Assembly: GCA_035772735.1 (NCBI GenBank)
Contig: JASDFA010000007.1
Coordinates: 72,454,501 to 72,518,500 of the forward strand
Source: Datura wrightii
Lineage: Eukaryota > Streptophyta > Magnoliopsida > Solanales > Solanaceae
Direction of reading: 5' to 3'
Length of the DNA stretch: 64,000 nucleotides
Shown here piece by piece: positions 32,553 to 44,496 of the stretch (positions are counted from its first letter, which is position 1; each line of letters starts with the position of its first letter). The position numbers were made by a program, and so were the translations under genes. The notes under the pieces were generated by a model. It searched no databases, had not been told where the DNA came from, and worked only from the letters and a program-made list of their open reading frames with translations.

Positions 32553-34201
32553 TGTGCCACATTTATGTTCCCTTCCTTTTTTTTATATTCTATACTTTAT
32601 GGACGAAGCATGCTTCTTAAAAGGGGAGGGGGTGTGCTTGTATTTTTGGGATTTTTGGATTCATCCGAGGGTTTTTCTTGTTGTGTTTCTTTTTCCTCAG
32701 GCATTTCATCTAGTAGAACCAGCATGTTTAGGATATTCTTGATTAATTATAAAGTAGCTTAGGATTACTCAGCCAATAAATTGCACTAGTTTTGAAGTTT
32801 TGAAAAATTTAGTCTTTTTAAAATTTTTGGTAGTTAGCTATGTAATTATTGATTGAAAAGCATGATTTCTATGGATCATTTTGTGTCATTTAGTGTATTA
32901 GCATGAGTCGTTCTAGTTGCCCATGTAAAAACCAGGCAGGTAGAATGACTGAAAAACATGTACCATGAGTTACTGAGCTCTATACCTAGTTCAATACTAT
33001 GTAAAGTATCTAGAACTTGCCGGGTTGGCCTTTACGTAGGTATTAGGATGGCTGGCTAGGAAAGGATTATAGGCCTTTTCATTTAGCCCGATTTAGCTCA
33101 AAGTACCCTACCAGAATAGTATGATTCCCTTGATCCCGATTTTGAGCGTTAAATGAATAATTTTTCTTTGATTTACCAATTAACCATACCCATTTTTTTA
33201 TAATGAACCTATTTTAGCCCTAGTCCCTCCTTAGAAATTGTGAACCTCAACCTAGGCAAAATGCCTAAGTTGAGGGTGGCTAGAGTAGGGGCGCATAGAT
33301 CTTGGTGAGGTGAAAACGAAAGATAAAAGCGAAAATAGTTAAAAATGAGGTGTAGTGTGACAAGACAAAAGAAGAAAAAGAAAAATTAAAAATAAGATTA
33401 TAAAAATAGAAAAATAAATGAAAATTTGAAAACACACCACACCTATACAATTGCATAAAATAGCGAAAGGGGAGGAAAAAGTTGAAGAAACAAAATGTGT
33501 GAAAAAGGTGAAAAGTGGAGCCACATGTATGCAGTGCCAAGGAGGGACAAGACACTAAAGAGATTCCATATCTACCATACCTAGCCCAAAATCCTACATT
33601 ACAATCTGAATCAAGTCCTATGGTGATCCGAACCAGACAATCAGAAAGTTAAAGTAGAGAAAACAAGGGCAAGCCTATGGTATCCGATGTGCAGTATTTG
33701 GAACTTCCTTGTGAGGGTGAGAGTCTTACTTATTTAATCCCAAGTTTCATATTTTTATATATTTGTGAGTGGGGGACTTCATTTGTAGTGAGGATACTTG
33801 GTTTGTGTTTTATTCTGGCAGTTGTCCGTGTGAAAAGCATTGGAGATGACTTGACTATTTGCTAATAGCTAGATAACATATCTTGTCGCTGTTTATCATG
33901 GTTTTTGGTAACTTGATGTGCATATGCTGATTTTGTTTACCTTAAGAGGGTCAAAAGATATTTGGGTTTATGGTGCAAATTTTTATTGATGTTGGATGTA
34001 GTATCCTAGGTTTATTTTCTAGTTAAGCGTCATTTTTAATTTTTTTGTTTTCTTTGCCTGAGAACATTCTAAAGTCTTAAGTGGAGGATGAGGATATTCT
34101 TTGAGTTTACAACACTTTCAATGCTTGAAACTGAGAAAATAGCATGAACATAGGTATGTTTATACGGCTATGAGGTGCTTTTACTTTGTTTTCAGGTAAA
34201 G
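32553..34201 (+). other. AthN1 3' non-coding region
   Basis: AT-rich region between the env-like stop and the 3' LTR, with purine-rich stretches near 33300-33520 that give spurious Phe-rich frames on the other strand. The last ~120 bp (34080-34201) are repeated in inverted orientation at 46037-46165 beyond the AthN2 LTR. No gene is supported. Confidence 0.65.
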
Positions 34202-35771
34202 TGTTGGAGCAAAAAATATGCAAATGATGCATAAAAGTGCAAAAAATTAGCAGAGTATCAATCTCAGTACGAGTCGTACCTAGATTGTACGAGCCGTACT
34301 GAGACTTGCGGAAAAACTCAGAAGGCTGAAACAATGTAAAGGCAAAGTACAACTCTCAGTACTAGCTGTACCAAGATGGTACGAGCCAAAACTGGAGACG
34401 TGGAAAACTTCAAAGAAAATTTACACAAGCAGTCTCTTGGTATGGGTGGAACCCATAGATCATAACATCTACCTATAACGTGTACTAGGAGCCGTGGGGA
34501 GCTTCACTGATTCTTAAAGACTTGGCGGAACTCAAGATGCAACAAGAAATTACAAGTTGTAGGACCAAGGTACGAGGCTTACCACAACACTTGTAGAAAA
34601 CTTCAGAAGATGTCAAAGTTCTCATAGCCAAGCCACAGATGGATTGTGCGACTCGTAGGACCATGGTACTAGTCGTACTAGTTTCCAACACATACTCAAT
34701 TCTGCAATATCCAAGGAACATGTGAGAGCAAAGTATGACCCGTACAATCCTGTTATGGGTCGTATGACCAGTCATAGGATGAGTTAGCGCTAGATATGGA
34801 AATTTCCTTGTTAGCTTAGGAAAAGGTTTTTGATGTCTGTATAAATACCTTTTATGTTTTTTAAGTAGGAGAACAAAGGAGGAGACGTGTGATTACATTG
34901 AGAGAAGATTTTTAGTTAATTGGGTGTGAATTATTATCAAGTTTTGGAGAGCAATTCTTGAGATCAACACTTGCTTTTCTCAATTGTTCTTGATTTTGTT
35001 CATCAATATCCAAAACAAGGTTTCTTCCAATTATTGAAGTGAATATTTAATTATGTGTTTGTCTATGAACACTAATTACAATCTTACAGTCATGAGAGGC
35101 TAAAACCTCCACAACTAGGATTGTGGGAACCGTAATGAATTAACGAAATAGGATTACAAAAAGTGATTCAAAATCAATGCTAAATGCTTGTAGTGTATTC
35201 TCTTCATCTTTAAACGTTTCTTAACGGTGCAAAACATTAGGACTTTCCCGATTCTTTACTTGATTGAACCTAGAGAAGTAGAGATAAGGAAAAGAGAATT
35301 ACATCAAAGCCTTGATTTTTTTTATCATTGTATAACTTGAGCTGCAGTCGAAGGAAAGTTAATTTGGAATATATTGATAATGGTTAGTTTGAAATCGCTC
35401 ATGAGACCTGACCCGGTGATTGAGTATGTCATCCAATAGGGACAAACCAATCGTCTGGATGAACCCTAGTTATCAGTTCTACAAGTATTGGGATTGATCA
35501 CGTGGGTATACCCGAAGTAGTTATGAACCTATGCGGAACACTTATCCTAGTTATTTTCAAATCTTGATAACAACCACAATTGCGATCTTGTTTTATTATT
35601 GTTTTTCTTTAAACCCCAATTTGGAGATAACTTATCGATAAGTTTATGTACCGGCATTCGTCTAGTTCTTACCGTATTCCCTATGGGTTCGACTCCAACC
35701 TCTTTGTTGGGTTCTTTATTGACAATGTCTGCTTCATACTTTCCCAGGAAGTGTGAGTTTGAGCATTATCA
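34202..35771 (+). repeat. AthN1 3' LTR
   Basis: 1570-bp LTR, TGTTGGAGC... to ...GCATTATCA, homologous to the AthN2 LTR at 44497-46036. U3 (34260-34790) carries ACGAGTCGT-type motifs (exact copy at 34269), and the TATA box TATAAATA lies at 34840-34847 immediately after the array. The next five bases are gtcag. There is no gene. Confidence 0.87.
34269..34847 (+). promoter_or_regulatory. AthN1 LTR promoter: palindrome array and TATA box
   Basis: Array of ACGA(G/C)TCGT variants from 34269 to about 34770, several overlapping with flanking TAC/GTA to give longer palindromes, followed by TATAAATA at 34840. The same order is seen in AthN2 (array 45470-45980, TATA-like element at 45414-45421 on the minus strand). 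Its role as enhancer plus core promoter is inferred from position. Confidence 0.55.
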
Positions 35772-35873
35772 GTCAGCCCTCTTGGCTGAGAAATACGAAA
35801 CAAAGAATAGTTAAGTCCATACTGACGTTTGTAGCAACATTTTAGCATGTAGTGGTCCAGCTTCAACTATTTC
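35772..35873. other. Short unassigned spacer between AthN1 and Tek3
   Basis: These 102 bp, bounded by the end of the AthN1 LTR and the start of the Tek3 LTR, match no other part of the window. They are the only clear candidate for non-transposon flanking DNA here, or for an older element not otherwise represented. No ORF or motif stands out. Confidence 0.5.
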
Positions 35874-37814
35874 TGTCACGACCCAAACGTACACCCGGAT
35901 CGTAGACACGGGACAAGGGACCCCGAGAGACCCCAAGTTAACCTATGACTCATGAATTCAACTAATCTCATTTAAATAAATGGAGTGTTAAGCATAAAAC
36001 ATCGCGGAAATGTAACCATGAAATAACATCAGAAAATACCAAAACATTTACATAAGCTGAATACTACACATTTTCATCCGAAAGCCTCTAACTCGTAAGA
36101 TGGGTTGATGGGACAACATCCCCAACTAACCCGAGCAATACTAAAACATAATTAATAGGAAAAGGTATCAAACGGCCCTCGGAGCATGAGGACTCACCAA
36201 CAAGCTAATATCGTAGACTGGGATGGACTAAGGATGAGGATGAGCCTGAGATCCAGACCCTGTATCATGAAACGATATAGCATAAAAAGTATGCGGTCAG
36301 TACGTAGAATGTACTGAGCATGCAAGGTAAGTAAAATGGACATTTTAAAAGTAAAGCAAACTCATAAATATACATTGGAGAAGGACATCATGCTTGCATA
36401 AAAAATCTTCGTAATAAAACATAAGGCTCAAGACTTTCAAATCATTCATAATTATTCATTATCATAATCGTAAATAACTTTATCATAATATAACTTGAAC
36501 CAATAACATAAACATAAAAATGCATAAAAACATGTGGAACAATGGGAGCACTCTTCATAACCGACAACGTTATGGTAGAGCCTTTCATGATGCCCCACTT
36601 TCTCGCTCAAGTGGGCAGAGCCGACCCTAGCTTGCCAGGTGAGGGTCGTGCATAAGGCGTGATATCATATTTGAGGGGATCATTATCGTTACATCATAAC
36701 ATTTACATCCCACTGTGGCACATGGTTATGAGACACCGTCGTAGTCCTTTAAACACTGGGCTACTCAATGCTAGACACGGCTCCAAAAAATATGCATATA
36801 GGCTCATACATAAATCATTAACATCACGCATAAAATTCATTGGCTAAGATATAATATTCATCATCATTGATCCCTTTTAAAACATGCTTACCCAAGAACC
36901 AAGGCCCTTTTTATCGGCCAACATCATAAATCGATAAATCATGAATTTGTTTCATAAATCATAAATCATATTTCATCATATGGGCATTGCCCAATGCTTT
37001 ATCATACTCAATCAAAACATGTTCATAAACATGGGTAACTTGGATTCATGCATTTCCAAAATCAATAATCTAAAAATAGTAAATATTCATCATAAACCAT
37101 AATTTTCATGAACTTCAATAAATGGGAAATTTAGTTTTAAAAGGAATGAAACATGATTTGGATGAAAATAATACAAAACCTGCCCAACATGCATAAGTCA
37201 ATAATTAAAACTCAATTTAAACATACCTATAAAGAGAAATCACATTGTCATGCTTTGGGGAAAACTCCCATGGAATTTGAGTAGGAGAACTCATGAATTA
37301 ACTCGAAATTGGGCATGGGTGAGGAAGAATTCCACCAATTTTAAAACCCTACATATTCGGAGTAGATGGATTTAAAGTTCCTTGAACACCCACAAAGAAT
37401 TTGAATAAAATGTGGGGAAGAAGGCCTTGAATCTCCTAGAAACCTCTCTAAAAACCTTGCATGAGAATGGGCATGCAATAGGGACTTAACTCCTGTTATC
37501 ACACTCATAAAATAACCAAAATGACGTATTTTAGTCCTTAGGGACTTAGGAAGTTATGAAATCACCCTCATTAAAATGCAGGAAATATCAGGTCGCTAGT
37601 CCTCATGAAGGACCTAACGGGTCGTGGCCTCAAGGCATGACTTGTGGCCTTGATCCGTTGAGTCCACTTCCCCAAAATCCAAGGGAACCCCACGACTGAC
37701 TTCACAGTCGTGAGGTCAGACCATGACTCGTGGTCACCTTCTGTGGCCTACACTGCCCATCCCAATCTTGCCGGACCTCTAGGGTTGACCACGGGTGATC
37801 TCACGAGTCGTGAG
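35874..37814 (-). repeat. Tek3: chromovirus LTR, truncated
   Basis: 1941 bp of a minus-oriented Tekay-type LTR closely related to the Tek1 LTR (same order of blocks from tgtcacgacc onward). The left edge is an outer LTR end, with no primer-binding site beside it, so this was a 3' LTR or a solo LTR. The U3 end is replaced at 37815 by an Athila LTR. The motif array starts near 37595 (exact ACGAGTCGT at 37803). The missing ~370 bp of U3 is not found downstream. Confidence 0.82.
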
Positions 37815-38381
37815 TGTTCGGTGCTGATTCGGTTAGTATTAAATATTATCAACCGACACGCAAGTGCACGTGGTCAAACAAGTAATAAAGTGGCTAAGTA
37901 GCCAAGTATCGATCCAAGGAGGCTGCTCTAGATATGTAAAACTGCCTAGTTTACTATATCTCTATTCTATTCCTAACTATGTTAACAACAATCCAACCAA
38001 GAGTTGAGTGAGTTTTTTGTTTCTAAACTATTTATATACTACAATTAATAACAACTATTTACTTTTGAATTTAGAGAATGGATATGCACATGCCAAGGTT
38101 AAGAACGAGTAATGAACTTGATAATCATGATAATTTGGTCATCCTCTTCTTCATGTTGCTAGCCAAGAACGTTTGCCTAGAAATTAAAACTTTCGTATTT
38201 AATTTCACTTTAGAATCATAAACCATCCGTCTACATTTCTGTGATCAAATGCAATTTATGACCTAGCACTACAATTCCGGTTCCTAAATTGACTAATACG
38301 GCTTTCAAGTATATTTCTATCAAGAAAGCACATCAAAACCCAATTTTCCCAAATCAAGTTAAGAACAATACCCTATTAATT
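37815..38381 (-). repeat. Truncated Athila LTR
   Basis: The first 567 bp (plus-strand view) of an Athila LTR of the subfamily seen at 42927. It starts with tgttcggtgc and breaks at 38381 in mid-LTR, exactly where the env-like region of AthN2 begins. Promoter and U3 parts are missing. Confidence 0.85.
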
Positions 38382-39360
38382 GTCCGTGGTACAGGGACTG
38401 CGGTAGAAATTCTTGCCTGGCTTACCGGGTTCATTTCATTCTGGATTAAGTTATCTATTATTCGTCGTCCTTCGATCAACTGCTCCTCACATCAATGCAC
38501 CTTGACACCTTCTTGTGTGCACAGCCTGGATATGAGACTCGGGAATGGGATGGTATTGCTCAATCTCATAGCCCGATCCCGTATCTTCTCTGCGATAACC
38601 CTCGGGATATTGATGGGGTATCTGTACGTGATACACACTACTAATGCTGCTTTGTCTGTGTTGAGGGTATTATCATTCATGTTTGGGGCCAACCAGTGGC
38701 GAACTAACATCCATTAGGCTTTTTATATGAAGTTTAGTGAATTCTTTGTGACCTGCTTTCCGCTAGTGACCCATTTTGCTTCCTCCTTGTCCTTAGCAAT
38801 AACCCCAGACAACCACTGAATCTGCCTCAGCCTGTCATTAATGCCTAACTGCTTAATCTTTTTCATGGCGTCCACCTAGTGGTCATACTCTAGTGTAGTG
38901 TGTGGTGGTATGAATTGCGGCCCATATATCACCCGAGCAATAGTGCGCTCGCATATATCAACATTGCGGTCTCGTACCATGACGCTCTCCAGCTTGGGGT
39001 GATCTTTCAATTTTTTCCCTTCCTTTGCTTTCTACTCCATGGATGCCAAATTAAATGCATAGAACTCTTGGATGATCTCTGAAGTGTATCGATCCGGGGT
39101 TCTAGCCATCCAGTCGAACCTATAATAGCTGAATATCCACTTCATCTCCTCAAACTCATTTAGTGCATTCGTGAGGATCCGCGACTCTTCTTGAATACTC
39201 CACCTATGTTTGCTCTTGGTTGTGAGAGAAATACCCTATTCATAGATTTCCTGTGCTCCTTGTACTCTCCACCGCATGGTGTGGTTCTCCCTAGGTGGAG
39301 TCTACTCCTGCACAGCATTGGCTACCTCCTCCTCCGCTCCCTCCTCAGACTAGGGAGCAA
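38382..39360 (-). pseudogene. AthN2 env-position ORF, partial
   Basis: Remnant homologous to the AthN1 env-like ORF. It includes LVRHWLAPNMNDN and the following RVIAEKIRD segment at 38492-38710, preceded by EFYAFNLASME-like sequence near 39050. The region near 39310-39330 corresponds to the AthN1 MITE site and is uninterrupted. The acidic N-terminus is shortened and the C-terminal third is lost at the 38381 junction. Stops are frequent. Confidence 0.65.
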
Positions 39361-40429
39361 CTGAGACTCATAATGTCTCTGATCAAAGTTACGCCTCTAA
39401 GGTACGACTCATGGTCATGCCCCTATTTTTTAACATGTTTGAACCCGACCCAGTCGCACATTTAATTTACACATCACTGGTCATTGTCCTTTTCTATTTT
39501 TCATGCATTTTGAGGACTCGCAATGGTTGCACAAGTTCACATAAGCATATAGGTCTTGTTCCTAACTCCGAGCATAACACTTACTAGAATTTCTTTGTAA
39601 ACCTAGCTCAACTTCGACTAAGAATCAGTGGCTAGGGTTGTACTTCGAGTTTCACTATGTTAATTGAGCAAAACTTTTGCTCAATTCATTGTGACCCTGT
39701 GTTACTGGTGTGAGGGAGTCGTGGGTGTTTTCGTGAGTTCAAGTCTTGATTGTGTGGGAGATGAGTCCGAACAATTTGAATTTTAAAAATATTTTAGGGC
39801 AGAATTAAAAAATCTAGGCCGAGTTAGGTTATTTTAATAAGTTTGACACATCACAACTCATACCATGAGTCGTAGGAAGGACCTACTACTCATCCCTAGG
39901 ACTCGTAACAGAGATGTTAAGAAAACATACCAGTGGACCTATGAGTACATCCTATGATTTGAACCATGAAGGTACGACCCGTAATATGACTCGTAGGTCA
40001 CTTTAGATTGGAGGTACGCCTTGCATTGTTCATAACTACAGTGAGTACTACAACCCGTACAATGAAGTTACGAGTCCTAGGACGAACCATACCCTAAACG
40101 TATGCACTAAGATACATCTCTACTTCTCACCACGACTCATACTACGACCCATACAATACTCATACGAGTCGTACTGAGACCCATAACACTAATCTATTCT
40201 GCAATTTTTCTGCCACCTGTTTTTGTTTCTCCTACTCACTAAGAACACATAAGTCAATAAACTTGGGTTGCCTCCCAAGAAGGGATTGATTTAACATCGC
40301 AGCACGACGCAGGTGGTTTGGTTAGTCAAAATTCACCAAACCACCTCATCGGTTTCCTCTCAATAAGCGGCTGATTTAATGTCACGGAACGACGCAAGTC
40401 TCTTGACTACTCATACTTCGTCAAGGAAC
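39361..40429 (-). other. AthN2 motif-rich spacer and duplicated tail
   Basis: Counterpart of 27868-29573 in AthN1. It contains many ACGA(G/C)TCGT-type palindromes (exact copy at 40164) between 39840 and 40190. The tail motif is present twice at about 40262-40310 and 40350-40395. About 800 bp present in AthN1 before the env-like ORF is absent. No gene. Confidence 0.6.
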
Positions 40430-40932
40430 TCAGACTCATCCTCGATTGCTGAGACCACTCTATATTCCTTTGGTTGCTTCCCTAAACGACAGACATTGGA
40501 GGTGACCTCTTCTTTATTGAGTCTGATTTTTAACTAGCAAGCCTCCATATCTACTAAAGCCCTTCCAGTGGCAAGGAAGAGTTGCCCCAAAATGATGGGG
40601 ACCTCAAAATCAACTTCTCAATCAAGGATCACAAAGTCTTCAGGGAATGTGAATCTGTCCATTTTAACAAGAACATCAAACAGGATCCCCATAGGATTTT
40701 TCACAAATCGATCGGCCATCAGCAGCCGCATAGTAGTCGGTGCGGGGGCTTCTAAGACGAGCTGCTTAAACACAACTAACGAAATTAGATTGATGCTTAC
40801 TCCAAAGTTGTAGAGTGCCCTAGTCAACTTAACATCACCAATTGTACAAGGAATGGTGAAGGCACCTGAATCCTCCTTCTTTTGGGCAAGGACCCATAAG
40901 GCTATAGCACTGCAGAAATGCACGTTATCCAT
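40430..40932 (-). pseudogene. AthN2 protease remnant
   Basis: Retropepsin-like domain: FTIPCTIGDVKLTRALYNFGVSINLI, then LVKMDRFTFPEDFVILD and the downstream glycine-rich strand in a shifted frame. The catalytic triad position is Asn-Phe-Gly (Asn codon at 40807-40809) instead of Asp-Leu/Ile-Gly. This makes the enzyme inactive independently of the stops. The tail sequence MKQPKEYRVVS lies immediately after, with no RT. Confidence 0.78.
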
Positions 40933-41139
40933 AGGCTAATAGCTCACAGACCTTTTCTTAGTAACAAGGTCGTTTATAAACTTGGCGTACCCTGGCATTT
41001 GTTCCATTGCCTCGAGCAATGGTATGTTTACAGATAATTGTTTTAGCATTCATAGGAATTTCTGAAACTTACCATTCTCCGCCTTCTTCCTATTTCTTTG
41101 AGGGAATGGTGGCGGTGATCATGGGATAGCCTTATAAAT

Positions 41140-42839
41140 CTATGTGGCCCCTTGTTTCTCTCCCTGTTTAGTCTTAGGCTCCTTCTCAACAACTGGAGCC
41201 TCAGTCAACTCATCATCCTCATCATGCTTATGCTCAGCAACCTCTTCCTCATCATCAATTATGCTTTCTTTCTTCCTTTGAAGATCAACTACAACCAGTA
41301 GAAGGGGATCAACCATGATCTTCCCACTCCTAGTCATCACATCCATGTAGTGACCATCATTCTTCAGATTTTGGACTATGTTGCTAGGTAGCGTACCCTT
41401 TTGCCTAGGGTTCATGGATTCTGACAGTTGACACAGCTGCTGTTCAATCTTCTTGATAGCCATAGCATGTGACTCAATTCTCTGACCCATGATAGATATG
41501 TCTCCACGGATGTCTTTCAATTGATCATCTATGGATCTAACCTTCTTTAGCATCTCAACCATCATGCTCTCTATCTTTGATTGTCCAGCCACCCCGTTAT
41601 GTGCGTTAGGAGGCACGTACAATCTTACTCTGTTGTTTTGGTAACCATCATTCCTTCTCCATTCTCTCTCCCACTTACGACCTCAACTTCTGTCTCTGTA
41701 GCCATTTCGGTTTTCATTGTCTTTGTATTGGTTGCGACCTTGGTTTCAAAAACCTTGGCGCTAAGTGTATTGTCCAGACCCTTTGGCGTTGGCTCAGAAA
41801 CCTGCCACATGGTTGTCCAAGAAGGTTGCCTCCTCCTCAGAATCTGACTGCTCAGGCCCCGGCTCATGTCCTTGTGTCCCCACTGCATTAACTTTTTATG
41901 CTCCATTTCCCATGATATGCTTCGTGAGTAGGTCCAATGATGAGAACATACGGGATAATTCTTAGTCACATTCTTCCTCCTTCCTTCATTGGACTGCAGT
42001 CAAACCAACAACATATGTACCAGTAGTCGCTTCTGCTTCCCGGGTGTGCCATGCTCTGTTTGTTTTTGTCACTCTATCTAGAATAGTGGCATCTTGCTCT
42101 CAGATGTGGCTCATCAATGCTCCTCCCTCCACCGTGTCTACTACTACTTTAGTACTGTTATTCATGATCTATAGAAAATCTCCAATAGACTGTTATCAGG
42201 AATTTTTTGGTTTGGCCATTTGGTCAACTTCTTCTTGAATCTCAACTAGGTTTCATGAAGTGCCTCTGTCTTCTGTTGTCGGAAATTATATATTTCATCC
42301 TTAAGATGAAGCATCCTAGAGGGTGGAAAGAATCTCTCTAGAAAAGCTTGTTTGAGCTCCCTCCAATTGGTGATGGAGTCGTTGGGAAACTTTGATAACC
42401 ATAAAGTGGCCTCCCCAGACAAAAAGAATGGGAAGAGTCTTAGCCTTATTGCATCCTGGCTGACTCTGGGAAACCTGTATGCCTTGCATATTCATACAAA
42501 GTTCATTATGTGCAGGTTGGCATCATTAGCTACGTGACCACTAAACACCTCCTTCATGTTCAAGAATTGAATCATGGTGCTAGTGATGTGAATTTTAGCC
42601 CCAACAAGCAAAGGTGGTGGTACAATAGCTCCGGTTGACCCGACTTCATCAATGTCCGGGTCATCCTCATGAAAGAATTGAGGGGCATATCTCTGGCCTC
42701 TGTTGCCCCATCCATGGAAACTGGCGTTGACAACCTCATCTCGAGCATCATCGGCTTCCTAAAGTGCAGCTTACCGAGCTAGCTTGTCTTGCCTAGCTTC
42801 TTCAGCAAGACCGGCATCTCTCTACCCTTGGTTTTCCAT
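41140..42839 (-). pseudogene. AthN2 gag
   Basis: It starts at MENQ (codon 42837-42839), close to the solo LTR. The core near 42300-42480 carries RLRLFPFFLSGEATLWL and ERFFPPSRMLHLKDEIYNFRQ, diagnostic of Athila gag. The C-terminal part (41140-41622) has a coiled-coil-like Ile/Met/Gln-rich segment, the conserved QKGTLPSN and VMTRSGK blocks and an acidic stretch (DDEEEVAEHKHDEDDE). No zinc knuckle was recognised. Several stops (one at codon 6) and at least one frameshift near 41623 inactivate it. Confidence 0.75.
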
Positions 42840-42926
42840 TCTTCACAGTGTTCTTTCAAGTTCATGATCCAATGGAAATAGGGGGTCTCCACTACGTTAA
42901 GTGCTTGGCATTCACCTAGAGATAAA

Positions 42927-44377
42927 TGCTCGCGCTTTGCTGCTCGGTATATATTATACACCGACACGCAAGTGTACGTGGTCAAACAAGTAATAAAGTG
43001 GCTAAGTAGCCAAGTATCGATCCAAGGAGGCTGCTCTAGATATGCAAAACTGCCTAGTTTACTATATCTCTATTCTATTTCTAACTATGTTAACAACAAT
43101 CCAACCAAGATTTGAGTGAGTTTTGTTTCTAAACTAATTATCTACTAAAATTAATAACTACTATTTACGTTGAGTTTAGACAATGGATATGCACATGCCA
43201 AGGTTAAGAACGAGTAATGAACTTGATAATCATGATAATTTGGTCATCTTCTTCTTCATATTGCTAGCCAAGAACGTTTGCCTAGAAATTAAAACTTCCG
43301 TATTTAATTTCACTTTAGATTCATAAACCATTCGTATACATTTCTGTGATCAAATGCAATTTATGACCTAACACTACAATTCCGAAATACGGCTTTCAAG
43401 TATATTTCTATCAAGAAAGCACATCAAAACCCAATTTTCCCAAATCAAGTTAAGAACAATACCCTATTAATTCACAACTTTCCAATTTCATGCTCTCTCG
43501 AGTGAAATTGGACTTTTTAGATATACATTAATGGTGGCCAATCAAGAATGTAATAAGCACAAGAATTAATAGAACAACATGCAAGAAGAAGAAGAAACCA
43601 TATCAATTATTACCAACATTCATTACACAAGTTCAAAACCTCAGCAAGAAAGGAATTAGCCACTCATTCTTGGATTAATCATCCTAGAATGAGTGTGAAT
43701 CATGCATACAATTGAAGGAAAGAAGAAGGGAAGAGAAGAAAACTCTTATCTTTTCTATTCTTCAACTGCCACAAAACCACGTTCCTGCTCCCACTTCTGA
43801 ACTCAGGCTAAAAAAACTAAAACAAAAAACTCCCCTTTAAAAATAACCTAAGTGTGCTATTTATACTAGTGGGAAATTTTTCCCGGAATAACAAGCAACG
43901 TGTCACGGAGGCCAACGCGGAGCACTGCCTTCGTGACACGGCGTGGACGCGGACCCTCTCTGGAAATTGCATGGTCCGGATAATTAGCCTCAACGTGGCA
44001 CGGAGACAATCGCAGAGGCCTGTCTCCGTGCCACGGAGCTGTCGCGAGGCCTCACTGGAATCTGCCAATTAATTTCCTCTCCAGGCAGTGTGCTACTGCG
44101 ATGGCAGCGTGGCACGGCACCATCGCGGAGCCAGTGTAAAATATGCCATCCGAGGTCTTTTCCACGCTCGCATCCAAGTCCAACTCCGACATAGTTCCAA
44201 CACGCATTTTAGCTCTTAAAAATCACATTATCCTGCAAAACAAATGCTAATCATGTTGGTTAGTATAAATTCGCATTTTATTACCAAATACATGATATTA
44301 TATACACATTGCACAACAAACAAGGTAAAAATGATACGTTTGAGTATCACTTGGGAATATAAATCTGCCCAAGATCA
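42927..44377 (-). repeat. Solo Athila LTR in the AthN2 leader
   Basis: 1451-bp LTR with perfect 5-bp target duplications ataaa at 42922-42926 and 44378-44382. No primer-binding site or internal sequence adjoins it, so it is a solo LTR. It belongs to the same subfamily as 37815-38381. It carries a TATA box (43857-43865, minus) and two inverted-repeat units upstream, described separately. Confidence 0.9.
43857..44035 (-). promoter_or_regulatory. Solo LTR promoter with two inverted-repeat units
   Basis: TATA box TATAAATAG at 43857-43865. Unit 1: CGTGTCACGGAG (43899-43910) and CTTCGTGACACG (43929-43940). Unit 2: CGTGGCACGGAG (43994-44005) and CTCCGTGCCACG (44024-44035). Both have an 18-nt spacer. 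In unit 2 the central T/A pair has become G/C on both arms, so pairing is kept. Confidence 0.6.
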
Positions 44378-44473
44378 ATAAACTTTGGGTGTCCAAAAAC
44401 AAAAAGAAAATGTAATTAAGGAAATAACAACCAAAATTTAGATACAAGCAATTAATCTAATCTTAGTAGTATT

Positions 44474-44490
44474 CCCTGGCAATGGTGCCA
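44474..44490 (-). promoter_or_regulatory. AthN2 primer-binding site
   Basis: The minus strand reads TGGCACCATTGCCAGGG: 14 of 17 match the tRNA-Asp complement, and the three differences are G-to-A at each of the three CpG sites. Confidence 0.82.
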
Positions 44491-44496
44491 CTTTTT

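Larger units (their letters stand above)
27016..35771 (+). mobile_element. AthN1: Athila-like element lacking RT and integrase
   Basis: Plus-strand element with a 5' LTR remnant (its left part lies beyond Tek2), a decayed tRNA-Asp primer-binding site, a 32-codon gag start, a protease remnant, a duplicated tail motif, a long motif-rich spacer, an env-like ORF and a complete 3' LTR (34202-35771). No sequence resembling RT, RNase H or integrase lies between protease and tail. AthN2 is colinear across that join, so the absence is shared rather than a private deletion. A hAT-type MITE interrupts the env-like ORF. Confidence 0.82.

Noticed and set aside
33280..33555. Phe-rich minus-strand ORF
   Set aside because: It arises from a purine-rich non-coding stretch of AthN1; low complexity and no support.
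37815..44377. Truncated LTR at 37815 and LTR at 42927 as the two ends of one element
   Set aside because: The intervening sequence is AthN2, not the matching Athila interior; the 42927 LTR has its own target duplications and no primer site.
42941..44377. Start of the solo LTR at 42941 (tgctcggtat)
   Set aside because: With that start the flanks do not match; moving it to 42927 gives perfect ataaa duplications and better agreement with the AthN1 leader.
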